DNA of 64,000 nt from Brachynemurus nebulosus (taxonomy: Eukaryota > Arthropoda > Insecta > Neuroptera > Myrmeleontidae): the NCBI GenBank assembly GCA_035578155.1, contig JAPWDM010000001.1, positions 558,001-622,000 of the forward strand, given 5' to 3'. This document shows, one piece after another, positions 38,027 through 47,783 of the stretch. The notes beneath the pieces were generated by a model that saw only the letters and a list, made by a program, of their open reading frames with translations, had not been told where the DNA came from and searched no databases. How positions within the stretch are numbered: the first letter of the stretch is position 1; the number at the start of each line of letters is the position of its first letter. A program made the position numbers and the translations under genes.

Positions 38027-41000
38027 TTTAGGTTGTTAATGTATAAATACCTTAAAATATATCATTTTATTGCAGCATAAATTTACTAACAATAAGAGCT
38101 CACCATAAAAATTCGAATTTTTAAGGCTACAGGGTAAAATTCTTTAAGTGTTAGTACACATAAAGATGACATTAAAATTATTTTATAATATTTGAATGGA
38201 ACTTGTTAAATAACGTTTTCTACCACCGCTACTGGTAAATTTTTAAACAGTATAATTATTAATCCAATCAAGACATAGCTGAAAATTACTGCCAAAAGTG
38301 AGTGTTCATAAAGTTATACTAAATAGTTTTCAGTAGACCTTATGAAATAGAATTATATTTAATTACATTCTTAAAAAAAAATAAGTATTGGAAATTAAAA
38401 CGTTTCATTTATCAAATTATGATTAAACGAAAACAGCTTTATCTATCAAAATTTCGACAGCAGCAGCGAATAAAAGGCTACCTGCAAAATTCAGAATTTT
38501 GGAACTCAAAATTTATCCGTGTGTACTTCATTACTTCGTGTAAAATGGGTGTAATTGTCTTGATGTATGCGAGACAGCACTATAAAAAAATACATTTTTT
38601 AACGAAAAAATAAGAATCCTGTATTAAAATAAAGAATGTTGAATTAAATTATGCAGAAAGGAGAAATTTCATAAAAATTCAGTTGACCTTTTATTCGTTG
38701 CTGCCGTCAATTTGGTCAAAATGTCAAATTAAAACACCAAACATTATAACAGGATTTAATATGGTGCAAACATATTATTTAATACAACTTTATGAATACT
38801 AACTTATTGTAGTCTATTCATTATTTTTATTTGAAATAAGCAAATAAAACAAACACATAAAAATGTTTAAAATAAATGCGCATTTTGTTCGTGAACGTTC
38901 GCGAACATTTTACGCACCCCAACAGATCTGTTTGGGCGACGTTCATTTTACTTGTAACAAGCTGTTATTATCTCGAACAAAGGATGGGGGTCGATAAGAT
39001 AGGTGTATTTTCCCCCTGAAGAGTTTTAGGTTTTTATTCATATATATGTTAACTAAGGGTAAGTGTATTTAAGATAAAAGCCAAATATGTTCAAATACTT
39101 TAATATATATGTATCTAGCAAGAAACGATAAAAGGGTCTCGTCGGGTAGGCATATGGGATTTCGGCCCAGCGGCTTTTTCGACTATTCTTTTTCATGAAT
39201 GTTGCTTATGGTGAGTAATGTTCGAAAATATGGGTATTAGACCTTTACCCCCTATATTATCGGAGATGTGGGGGTAACAACCCTTAACTTTAAAATTTTT
39301 TTCTTCAAAACTATTGAAGATAATTAGATGAAATTGGCAGAGGATGTTGATATGAAGAAGCTTTATATTATACAATTTTTTACATTCGTATGACGTCACT
39401 TACTACATTAAAATAATAATTGAATTTTTGAGAGTGCGTGTTTTAGATTAACCCCTTGAGTGACACTTACCAAAAAAATATATGTTATTTCGCTCTAACA
39501 TAGTTATCGTGTGTAGAAATTTCAGAAAGGTCAGATTGGTGGAAGATGTCTTAAAAAAATATAAATTCCGGTTAAGTAACAATAAGGCACCACCATGAAA
39601 AAAACCAAGGTCGTGATCTGGATGACTGACTACGGTATTTCTATGCATTTTTCGACGTTGAGTACCTAGGAATCTGAGGTCCAAAAAGTTTTTATACCCA
39701 TTAAATTTTTGTATATTTAATTTTGCAGAATTTATGTAAAAATAATTCCGCAGTTATTACTTATGTATACGGTTACGTAATATATGAGCGCAGTGGACCA
39801 ATACTTTAATTTTTACATATATTATTGCTTACAATATGCTTCATCATATATCTAAAAGGCAAAGTGTTGGGAGATTGCGCTCATGCAAAAAAAAATGTAA
39901 AAACCACAAAAATGATCAATTTTTTTTAGAAATTCTGAAAAATGTCCTATTTCTAGATGTAAAAAATAATGAAAATAATTACGAAAGGTAAGGAATATTG
40001 TCCAAAACATACGGAGTACATAATATAGTATTGAAAAAATGTACTAATTGGGTTCTGTGATATTATTCAATTTTCTATGATTTTCAGGGGAATTTTCTTA
40101 GCTTATTGAGACCCATTCTTTGTTTGGGTGCAAAGTGTTACAGATGTGGGGGTTTGAACGCGAATAATCTTCCAAATTGATTGTTCGTGCAAGATTCGCC
40201 AACGTTTTACACAGTTCGATGCGGCACTTTGAGTGGTCTTTTACCTGTTTAATAAGTGCATTTTGATCGTAAACATTCGCAAACGTTTTACACAGCGCGG
40301 CGCGTCTATTGGCTCTCAGCTTTAAAATGTTGTAGCTTTGAAAAAATGAAACAGAAGTTTTATTTCTACTTGATAGATTTCGATAAAATTTTACACAAAA
40401 ACACCGAATAAGATTATCATTTAAATTCTGAAAAAAAATTAACGGTGAATTTTAATGTCTGTACTTTTTAGTATTTGATGTCAGGATTTTAACAGAAAAC
40501 CAATTGTGAAAATCCATTCGGTATAAGTTAATTTCGACATTTTTACACTTGGTATTAGATTACAAAAATTCCATTTTTTAAAAATTCAGACTAAAATGTT
40601 TCAATAACAGTTACTTCACAATGAGAAGGGGAAGTCAACTCCACAAGCAATATTCCATTGCTATTTTATATTTGAAAATTCGGTGAAAAAAGTACACTAC
40701 TTACAAACATGATTCGCTAATAGTATTTATTAAATTTAAAAAAAAAAGACGACGACCTGCAAAATACAATAGGTAACAACATCAAAAAAAAGTCAGGTCG
40801 AACCTAACATGTTTCAACCAATTATTGGTCATCATCAGAAATAAAAAGCAGACAAAGAATGAATCGATGTCCTGGAGAAACAAAGCAAAAATCGTGAGTA
40901 CTGTGAAACAGCTTAAATAAAAACTAATACAATAAAAAGTTGAAAACCCATTCAGGTACGAAGAAGTCAAAAATATAAAAGTTGTCAAGTACCCAGAAAA

Positions 41001-41695
41001 ACTCATAGTTTTATGTGTAATATCGTGGGTTACAATGGGTTAAATAATAAGATAATATTAATTATACCTATTTCATTCATTAAATTATCGTACACTCGGA
41101 TTTTATATTTTTCTGTGAATAAATTTGCATTTTCTACAAGTCATATATGTTGTCTAATAAAAATTTAACTGTCGGCCTGAAAGCATTTCAGCTTCACTGT
41201 CATGTTTTCGTTAATTGACAATTCTTCTCGTTAGATTGCTAGACAACAATTTTTCATTTTTCACTATAAATATAAACACAAATTTGCTCGTAAAAATACA
41301 AATCTCTCGTCACACTGGAAAAACCTTTTCAATTAAAATCAAAAAAAAATAAAATTATCATTCCAGTTAACATTCATTTTGAAATATCGGATTTTCAGTT
41401 TCATCAAAAAATTTTATAAATTAATGTACAACATAATAATGTATGTATATAACTAAATGAAATTACAGTATTTAATTAGTAAAATGCATTATATGTTATT
41501 AATGTCCAGAAATATACATATATTAGTAATAAATTATAATAAATTCTAGTGTACCGGGTCAATCATAAAGGTCAATACACATGGCAACGCCATATAGTAT
41601 TCCAATTGAAACAATTTTTGGGTAGCTCCTAAACGGTTAGCAATAGTGACGAGAGTCCAAGAAACGAAGTAACAAATTCGTTTTTTATATCTAAA
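38027..41695. other. AT-rich sequence with repeat fragments, no gene seen
   Basis: Frames at 38419-38613, 39193-39684 and 40782-41006 resemble no protein. GAACGTTCGCGAACATTTTACG near 38897 and AACATTCGCAAACGTTTTACAC near 40275 are related words of an unknown repeat. 40750-40850 resembles a Penelope-type fragment. Confidence 0.4.
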
Positions 41696-41701
41696 GTCAT
41701 G

Positions 41702-42646
41702 AGTAGTAGTTTTTGGACAGAACGGAGCCCACCTTCCCACCTGCCGACTTTTTGAGCGACCTCGGATGGAGGCAAAACTACCGAGGCGGTTCTAGAAGCC
41801 TCCGGCGGTGGGTGGAGCAAAATTTTTGTCCAACCTAAGTGAACCCAGCGGAACTTGATCCAACCTAACGACATCTAGTGAAATTTTGTCCAACCTAAGT
41901 GAACCCAGCGGAACTTGATCCAACCTAACAGAACCTAAGGAAACTTGGTGTAACCTAACAAATATTTTCTAACCTAAGAATTCCCTAATAGATGGCGCAG
42001 CCACCTTCGAGCCCTGTAAATTCCCTAATAGATGGCGCAGCCACTTTTGAGATTTGTAAATTCACAGCTAGATGGCGCTCGTAGTCTGGATTCCTGTGTG
42101 TAAGTTTGAAAAATTGTCAACAGGTGGCGCAGTCACCTTTGATAGCGTCGTTAGTCTGAACCACCGCGAATTCTGTACCTAGATTCAAAATTCCATGAAA
42201 AGGTGGCGTTGCTTTCATAATTTTATAATATTTTTATCTGAAAACGGGTTTAAACTTGTATAAATTGTCAGCTGACGTCATTAGAAGGTAAACTGTTATT
42301 AATAGCGAAGATTTCTGTCTAATATGAAAAACTGATTTTTATCATATGATTGTATATTTTTATCTGAAAACAGGCTTATACAGGTTTTCCTCTAAATAAA
42401 AACACATTTTTTTTATTTTTAATTTTTAATTTTTATTTTTTATTAAATAAAAACACATTTTTTTATTTTTAATTTTTTTTTATTTTTTCTTATTTTAATA
42501 AATTTATTTTAAAAGAAATATTTTACAATAAAAATGTTTAAATGTTATTACAATAATATTTGTATATGGATATGACATTTTCCATGGCGCAAGTTGCTCC
42601 GGAATGATGGCCGCATCGAGGACTAGTGTATGTTGATGTTATGATT
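41702..42646 (+). repeat. left terminal inverted repeat of the Polinton
   Basis: 945 bp matching 58080-59039 in reverse complement with small gaps. It contains direct repeats with CCAACCTAAGTGAACCCAGC (about 57 bp apart), then repeats with TAGATGGCGCAGCCACC (about 39-55 bp apart), T-rich low complexity, and the last 36 codons of the terminal gene. Confidence 0.9.
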
Positions 42647-43050
42647 CTCAACTTGGGGCAAATTGTAATTTCTTCAAAGTTCATAATGGGCGCTGACGGT
42701 AGTAGTCGTTTCAAATAGCGTACTTTTTCTTCTCCTTTCGTATAAATGATTTGAGTTCCGTGCAGATTGTTTATTAAAATGTACTGTAGTTCCTCGTATT
42801 CAATATGTCCGTCCATCCAGGAGAACCCATGATGCTTTTTCCGCAACCAGCGAGCTGTGCGTTGATCTTTTTCACTTAATCCACAAAACGGTATTGGTGA
42901 TTTGAATACATAATGTTGCAGTATATAATCTTCACCACAATTTTCTTCGGAAGAATCGAATTTCAACACAGCCAATTCCTTTATGTAGAATTTCCCATTT
43001 GTCGAATTTGGAAATCCTTGGAAGTCAACAATTGCTGCGTCGGTCTTCAT
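42538..43050 (-). CDS. terminal Polinton gene, conserved protein of unknown function (170 aa)
   Basis: Intact frame from ATG to TAA. Residues 7-30 read IVDFQGF...FYIKELAVL, reminiscent of the first strand of DEDD exonucleases (D, then an acidic residue in a following strand), but the usual D-x-E is D-x-Q here. Then come KKHHGFSW.DG..EYEELQYIL and a Cys/His-rich tail (PRCGHHSGATCAMENV) that may bind zinc. Proteins of this pattern recur at one end of insect Polintons. The last 36 codons lie in the inverted repeat and so exist again at 58080-58188. A TATA box (43100-43107) overlaps the end of the capsid gene, and a TCAGT initiator lies 30 nt on. Confidence 0.6.
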   Translation of the reverse strand: MKTDAAIVDFQGFPNSTNGKFYIKELAVLKFDSSEENCGEDYILQHYVFKSPIPFCGLSEKDQRTARWLRKKHHGFSWMDGHIEYEELQYILINNLHGTQIIYTKGEEKVRYLKRLLPSAPIMNFEEITICPKLRIITSTYTSPRCGHHSGATCAMENVISIYKYYCNNI

Positions 43051-43102
43051 TGTGCGTTCTCTAGAGCGAAACTGACTGATTTATAGCTGGATTGCGATGT
43101 TT

Positions 43103-44308
43103 TTATACATATTTTGTAACAATATTCGTCAATGGATTATATTGAACCACTCGGTCATGTAGTAGAAGACAGAATGCTGATGTATTCTCCGGCACCTCCT
43201 TCAACGTTTTAAATTCAATTCGAATATCCACTGGTCCACTTTTCAATGTTTCGTTTTGATGAGAACAATCGATGAATATAATTGGCGCGATATTCTTGAA
43301 TTGCGTTTTGCTTAAAAGCGGTTCATTCTTCTTACAATCATAATATGCTTGTTGAAATTTCGAATACATGTGATATGCTACTGCATATCTATCATTACTG
43401 AAATCCAAATTCAAATCCATGTACGGGTATTTCGCAGAATTTAAATAAACTTTGACGTCTGAAAGTTCACAGTGATCGAAAATACTGGAATCTTTATCTT
43501 TTTTATTTCGTCGATTCGTTTGTAGAGCGAATATAATGTAGCGTGGTTTCTCCAATTGAGTCGATGTTTTCACCGTCCAAATGTTTTGTCTCGCTGTTGG
43601 AATCGTTGGCTGTATATGCATATCCCATGATCGAAAAGCAATTGTAATATCTCGACTATTTTCCACATACTTCAACAACTTCAGTTTCTGTTCATCTGCA
43701 ACCGTAACGTGTGGAACCATCCATTGAATTTTATGTATATGGAAAGTGACGTCATCCGTTGGTGATATGACTGCATCGTGATCCGTCCGAGCTCGAGTCA
43801 GAATTAGTTGATGTTTTGCGTTGATGATAACTTTCTTGTAATGGTTAAGAAATCCAAACATCCGCGCCAATGGTAGACAGAAATTGAAGTAGCCTTTTTC
43901 CGTCACTTTAATTGTTTCACCTGGACACCATCCGGCGTTGTAGAGTAGTTTGCTTTCATTTTCGTTTAATGCCAAATAATTGATTAACGTTGTTGTCGGT
44001 CCCACGTACTTGCATTGATCGATTTCCACGTCGTTCAGTTCATATCGTATTTCTTCAAACAGGTACGCCAATGAATTATTGGATAATTCCGCTGTAGTCG
44101 ATACTGTTTTATCACTCTTCAACAATTGTCCTTCCACATACAGACAACTTTCGTGCGGCAGCAGGATCAGATCTTGGTTTTGACAGCAGATTCGTATTTC
44201 GTCGCTGTTTCCAAACGCATTTAGAAATGGCGAATAGCAGTGATACTCGATGTTTGAAATGCTCTCATCGAAATCGATTCCAGTATTGATGCTTAAAATG
44301 CTGCTCAT
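43103..44308 (-). CDS. MCP: major capsid protein (hexon-like, double jelly-roll)
   Basis: Intact frame of 401 codons. The LAYLFEEIRYELNDVEID block near residue 85 and following VGPTTTLINYL are hallmarks of the major capsid protein of arthropod adintovirus-type Polintons. Mid-protein WMVPHVTVADEQKLKLL and a C-terminal FIDCSHQNETLKSGPVDIRI agree. The family forms the pseudo-hexameric shell of the particle. Predicted strand-rich, no membrane segment. Its ATG overlaps the stop of the 53-codon ORF by 2-3 nt (TCA/CAT at 44305-44308), so both are likely made from one transcript starting at the penton promoter or an undetected one. No disabling change is visible. Confidence 0.8.
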   Translation of the reverse strand: MSSILSINTGIDFDESISNIEYHCYSPFLNAFGNSDEIRICCQNQDLILLPHESCLYVEGQLLKSDKTVSTTAELSNNSLAYLFEEIRYELNDVEIDQCKYVGPTTTLINYLALNENESKLLYNAGWCPGETIKVTEKGYFNFCLPLARMFGFLNHYKKVIINAKHQLILTRARTDHDAVISPTDDVTFHIHKIQWMVPHVTVADEQKLKLLKYVENSRDITIAFRSWDMHIQPTIPTARQNIWTVKTSTQLEKPRYIIFALQTNRRNKKDKDSSIFDHCELSDVKVYLNSAKYPYMDLNLDFSNDRYAVAYHMYSKFQQAYYDCKKNEPLLSKTQFKNIAPIIFIDCSHQNETLKSGPVDIRIEFKTLKEVPENTSAFCLLLHDRVVQYNPLTNIVTKYV

Positions 44309-44466
44309 TTTCTCCTCTTCAGCTTGAAACCCAAATGTCGAAGAAATTGTTTGTTCTCTCTTGTTAATGGTGGTCGTTGTTGCTTCTTCCTCGCCGATCC
44401 GTTCACCTTGGTGGCAAGTTGTAGACTGATCGGTCGCACCACATTTTCGTCTTTAAATACCAACAT
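44305..44466 (-). CDS. 53-aa basic protein between penton and major capsid genes
   Basis: ATG at 44464-44466, 2 nt after the penton stop; TGA overlaps the capsid ATG. It starts MLVFKDENVVRPISL, has a Lys/Arg-rich middle (ARKKQQRPPL) and ends FLRHLGFKLKRRK, about one quarter basic residues. No homologue can be named for certain, but position and packing argue that it is a real gene. A DNA-binding core peptide or scaffold/cement peptide would fit; that is inference. Confidence 0.6.
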   Translation of the reverse strand: MLVFKDENVVRPISLQLATKVNGSARKKQQRPPLTRENKQFLRHLGFKLKRRK

Positions 44467-44468
44467 TT

Positions 44469-45167
44469 TCACGCCGGCTTCAAATGCAACTTTACTGTTA
44501 TCGTTTCGCCTCGAAAATTCACTAAATTGCCGTCTTGATCCACAATTCGTAAAACTAGAGATGTTATCCGTCTCACGGTCACCGGCATATAAATAACTGT
44601 ATTCGGTGATTCGCTTATTTTATACCCAGGCTCAACTTGAATCGAAAACGAATAAATATTATGTGCTGGAACGTTGTTCAGGTAGCTGTTCGTTGTAATG
44701 TTTGTTTCAACTTGTATCAGATTCACTTTCATGATATTCGTTGGTTTATCCGAATAGTGGTAATGACCAGCTGCAAGTTTTCGCTTACTGAAACCAAGTA
44801 GCGAGCCAATTGTTCGTTCTTGATCGAAATGAATTGTTTCCGTACATTTTATTTCACTTTTTAGCGTATTGTTATTCGCACGAAGTATAAGTTGCGGGCT
44901 ATCACCCGGTTTTCTCTTCTCTAGTATCCGATCTTCTATTTGAAACTCCAAATCTTCCAAATCATAATTGCCAACAGGTATCTCGATGCATTTCACTTCT
45001 CCATCACCGTAATGGAATAAATTATTTGTTTCGTCGATATTTGGCACTGCATTGTATGTTTCAAAATTGACTAACCCGCATACATAATCACCCGGTAAAT
45101 CGATGGGTGGAAAATACTCAGCCGTTAATATAGATGAATCACCACTTAACGTTAATGTTAACGACAT
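44469..45167 (-). CDS. penton / minor capsid protein (single jelly-roll)
   Basis: Intact frame of 232 codons. The start (LTLSGDSSILTAEYFPPIDL then GDYVCGLVNFETYNAVPNI) is the typical N-terminus of the minor capsid protein of arthropod Polintons. The middle has an IPVGNYDLEDLEFQI segment, and the end (VTVRRITSLVLRIVDQDG..) resembles the closing strands of the fold. The family forms the particle vertices. Upstream, a TTTAAATA box (45210-45217) and TCATTC initiator lie 32 nt apart. Confidence 0.8.
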   Translation of the reverse strand: MSLTLTLSGDSSILTAEYFPPIDLPGDYVCGLVNFETYNAVPNIDETNNLFHYGDGEVKCIEIPVGNYDLEDLEFQIEDRILEKRKPGDSPQLILRANNNTLKSEIKCTETIHFDQERTIGSLLGFSKRKLAAGHYHYSDKPTNIMKVNLIQVETNITTNSYLNNVPAHNIYSFSIQVEPGYKISESPNTVIYMPVTVRRITSLVLRIVDQDGNLVNFRGETITVKLHLKPA

Positions 45168-45241
45168 GGTGACTAAGATACGAATGACAGAAACTTCTTG
45201 CCACGGGTATATTTAAAGTATAGATGAGAAGTGAAACAAAA

Positions 45242-45586
45242 TTATTGAAAATAATTTGTATTCCATAAAAATTCTAGACATAAATGTCCACAGTTGTACT
45301 GTTCATAATTTTGGTATCTGTTATAATTATATTTAATATTATTGCCATGTAAATATTGCACAACTTCTGCGGGTGGTGACAAATTTCCAAAACTATCAAA
45401 ATATTCGACGTTCTTGTTATCTTTGGCGTACGCTACCCAATGGCTTCCTGGTCCTGATGAATTATCCAAATTGACGACTCCACACTCCTTTCGCCTTGGC
45501 CGTTTCGGTAAATCATCTCTCATGAACACGCCACGAAAATTGGATAAATATTTGTTTCCAAACTGATAAATGTCGCGATCAGTTAA
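45242..45586 (-). CDS. PRO: adenain-like cysteine protease
   Basis: The frame holds the catalytic set of the adenovirus-type maturation protease: His in GSHWVAY, Asp in YFDSFG and Cys in YNCGHLCLEFL. The frame is open to the left of 45529 (GTG) through TDRDIYQFGNKYL and runs into the 3' end of the phospholipase gene, but there is no ATG in that upstream stretch; the start given here is approximate. It is either a copy that lost its start codon or one read from a downstream ATG at 45523, which would cut family-conserved residues. The protease cleaves capsid precursors in related viruses. Confidence 0.75.
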   Translation of the reverse strand, partial: LTDRDIYQFGNKYLSNFRGVFMRDDLPKRPRRKECGVVNLDNSSGPGSHWVAYAKDNKNVEYFDSFGNLSPPAEVVQYLHGNNIKYNYNRYQNYEQYNCGHLCLEFLWNTNYFQ

Positions 45587-45606
45587 TGGTCGATCGGGTA
45601 GCTCGC

Positions 45607-46440
45607 TTAGCGGTTTTTTGATTCGATGTAAAGTCCCAAACCTCTTCTGTATGGTTTCAAATAAAGTCCAGTTCCAGATTTGGATCCAAGAGCAATTGCT
45701 TCCATCATCCTGTTATGACGTTCATTTTCATCCAATTGTTTCTTTGCTGTTTTATAAGCATTCACTGCTTTCGCAACACCGGCAGCACCTCCGGCAAGTG
45801 ATCCTACAGCAGACAGGCCGGCAAAAAGTGGAACCAGGAATGGTAAAATTCCGCCAGTTTTTGGTATTGGAATGATTCTCGGTGTTGTAAATTGACTGTC
45901 CTTCTTCTTCTTGAAAATATTCTTCGCAGCTTTTAGTGCAAATTTTATCGTATTCTTAATAGTTTTCGGTTTCTTTTTCTTCAATATGCTTCTCAAATCA
46001 CGAATTCCGGCACCAAATATTAATTTCTGTCCTTTTTTGTTCTTCTTCTTTGAATGACCCATTCCTAGTTTTACTTTCGACTTCATCGCGTTCGTTACAG
46101 CCCAAGCAGCAGCTCGCTCGCCAAGATTTGCGTCCGACGATTTAACTCGCTCCCACGCTTTATCAGCTAGTATTAAATCAGCTTTATGTCGATCTTGAAT
46201 ATCTTTAAACTGTGAATAGGCGATATCGTGTTCTTTACATGCAGCGTCCAATTTGTTGATACCCGGATCACCTCGTAACAATCGCTGGCGCAGTCTAGTT
46301 CCAGGTCCACAATACTGATAGCCAGGTATATGAAGTTCAAATGGTAATTTGTTGATTATTCCGTTTACTATACCACAACCAGATCTTCTCACACCGCTTG
46401 TCTTCTCACGACTAACTGCTAGTTGTTTCCGCGTCAGCAT
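45607..46440 (-). CDS. phospholipase A2-domain protein (parvovirus VP1-like domain)
   Basis: Intact 277-codon frame from ATG. Residues 43-48 (YCGPGT) form the calcium loop and 71-75 (HDIAY) the His-Asp catalytic pair of the viral-type phospholipase A2 that lets parvoviruses breach the endosome. Basic stretches follow (near 130-185), then a Gly/Ala/Leu-rich hydrophobic segment (about 195-230) that may insert into membranes. A TATA box (46479-46486) and TCAGT (46451-46455) lie 33 nt apart just upstream, giving a very short leader. The promoter plus first codons are repeated three times in tandem. Confidence 0.8.
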   Translation of the reverse strand: MLTRKQLAVSREKTSGVRRSGCGIVNGIINKLPFELHIPGYQYCGPGTRLRQRLLRGDPGINKLDAACKEHDIAYSQFKDIQDRHKADLILADKAWERVKSSDANLGERAAAWAVTNAMKSKVKLGMGHSKKKNKKGQKLIFGAGIRDLRSILKKKKPKTIKNTIKFALKAAKNIFKKKKDSQFTTPRIIPIPKTGGILPFLVPLFAGLSAVGSLAGGAAGVAKAVNAYKTAKKQLDENERHNRMMEAIALGSKSGTGLYLKPYRRGLGLYIESKNR

Positions 46441-46845
46441 TTAAAAGTGAACTGAAAACAAAAGAACAGATGCTGTACTATTTATATATGTTATAAATAT
46501 GCTGGAAATTTACTCAACTTTATTAGTATGTCACAACCGGATCTTTTCACACCGCTTGTCTTCTCACGACTAACTGCTAGCTGTTTCCGCGTCGACATTT
46601 AAAGTGAACTGAAAACAAAAGAACAGATGCTGTACTATTTATATATGTTATAAATATGCTGGAAATTTACTCAACTTTATTAGTATGCCACAACCGGATC
46701 TTCTCACACCGCTTGTCTTCTCACGACTAACTGCTAGTTGTTTCCGCGTCGACATTTAAAAGTGAACTGAAAATAAAAGAACAGATGCTGTACTATTTAT
46801 ATATGTTATAAATATGCTGGAAATTTACTCAACTTTATTAGTATG
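46374..46845. repeat. three tandem copies of a divergent promoter unit (157-158 bp)
   Basis: Units start at 46374, 46532 and 46689. Each holds the first ~22 codons of the phospholipase gene, its TCAGT initiator and TATA box, and a second TATAAATA facing the ATPase gene. Copies differ by only a few bases; each extra copy carries a potential start codon for a short phospholipase leader peptide. Confidence 0.9.
46807..46842 (+). promoter_or_regulatory. core promoter of the ATPase gene
   Basis: TATAAATA at 46807-46814 and TTAGT, close to the arthropod initiator TCAGT, at 46838-46842 with the +1 A 33 nt from the TATA start. The ATG follows at 46879. Confidence 0.5.
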
Positions 46846-46878
46846 AGAAATAGTGTTATCTGATCAACATCGACGACG

Positions 46879-47521
46879 ATGTCTTCTTCATTCGTTAAAC
46901 AACCGGAGACGCTGCCAATGGAAAATTTCGAAGGTTCTTTGAACGAGACTAATATCAAGAAAAATGGTCCACTGTTGCCGACGAGTATTAGAGCGATCAT
47001 CTGCGGTCCAAGTGGATGCGGCAAAACGTCACTTCTACTATCACTTATTCAGGATCCTAATGGTGTGGCATTTGAAAACATATACATATATTCCAAATCA
47101 TTACACCAACCGAAATATCAATATCTGAAACGAATCATTAAAGGTGTTAAAGGTTTGGGTTATTTTACATACTCTAATAACGATGACGTCATACCGCCGA
47201 AAGAAAACCATAATAGAAGAATATTTTAGCCACTCTCGACACTACAATGATGATTGTTTCTACTTGACCCAAACGTATACAGCGGCACCCAAACATCATG
47301 TACGGGATAATGCGAATCTTGTTGCAGTCTTCAAACAGGATGATCTCAACCTCAGACATATCTACGATGATCATATTAACTCCGACATGTCGTTCAATCA
47401 ATTCAAAGAATTATGCAGAGAGTGTTGGCGTAATAACTATGGATTTTTAACTATTTGCAAAGAAGATGATATACGCAATGGAAGATACCGAAGCAAGTTT
47501 GACCACTTCTGGAAAGGATAA
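46879..47521 (+). pseudogene. ATP: FtsK/HerA-type genome-packaging ATPase, broken
   Basis: The first frame (46879-47229) carries the Walker A motif GPSGCGKT (residues 43-50) and ends in a stop. The second frame (open from about 47205, to 47521) holds the C-terminal part (LTQTYTAAPKHHVRDNANLV, FKQDDLNLRHIYDDH, YGFLTICKEDD). Between them a deletion has removed the hydrophobic strand plus acidic residues of Walker B and shifted the frame. The enzyme would pump DNA into particles; this copy cannot hydrolyse ATP. It is divergently transcribed from the phospholipase gene. Confidence 0.85.
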
Positions 47522-47527
47522 ACATCT

Positions 47528-47711
47528 GAAAGCCGCTTCTAAGCTGGTTCTAAGCTGCTTCCAAGCTGGTTCTAAGCTGCTTCCAAGCTGGTTCTAAGCT
47601 GCTTCCAAGCTGGTTCTAAGCTGCTCCCAAGCTGGTTCTAAGCTGCTTCCAAGCTGGTTCTAAGCTGCTCCTAAGCTGCACCTAAACTGCTACCAAGCTG
47701 CTTCTATACTG
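47528..47711. repeat. 11/22-bp minisatellite
   Basis: About 16 copies of an 11-mer alternating AGCTGCTTCCA and AGCTGGTTCTA, between the ATPase and the DUF8207-like gene. Non-coding. Confidence 0.95.
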
Positions 47712-47783
47712 ATACAAACATTTTTCGAACTGGTTTCGGTAACCGGTATAGCAGTTTCGAACTGATCCGCCTAAATACGACCA

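Noticed and set aside
41629..41874. Frames crossing the left Polinton border
   Set aside because: They span the insertion junction and consist of inverted-repeat sequence.
45570..45875. 101-codon plus-strand frame
   Set aside because: Antisense shadow of the phospholipase gene.
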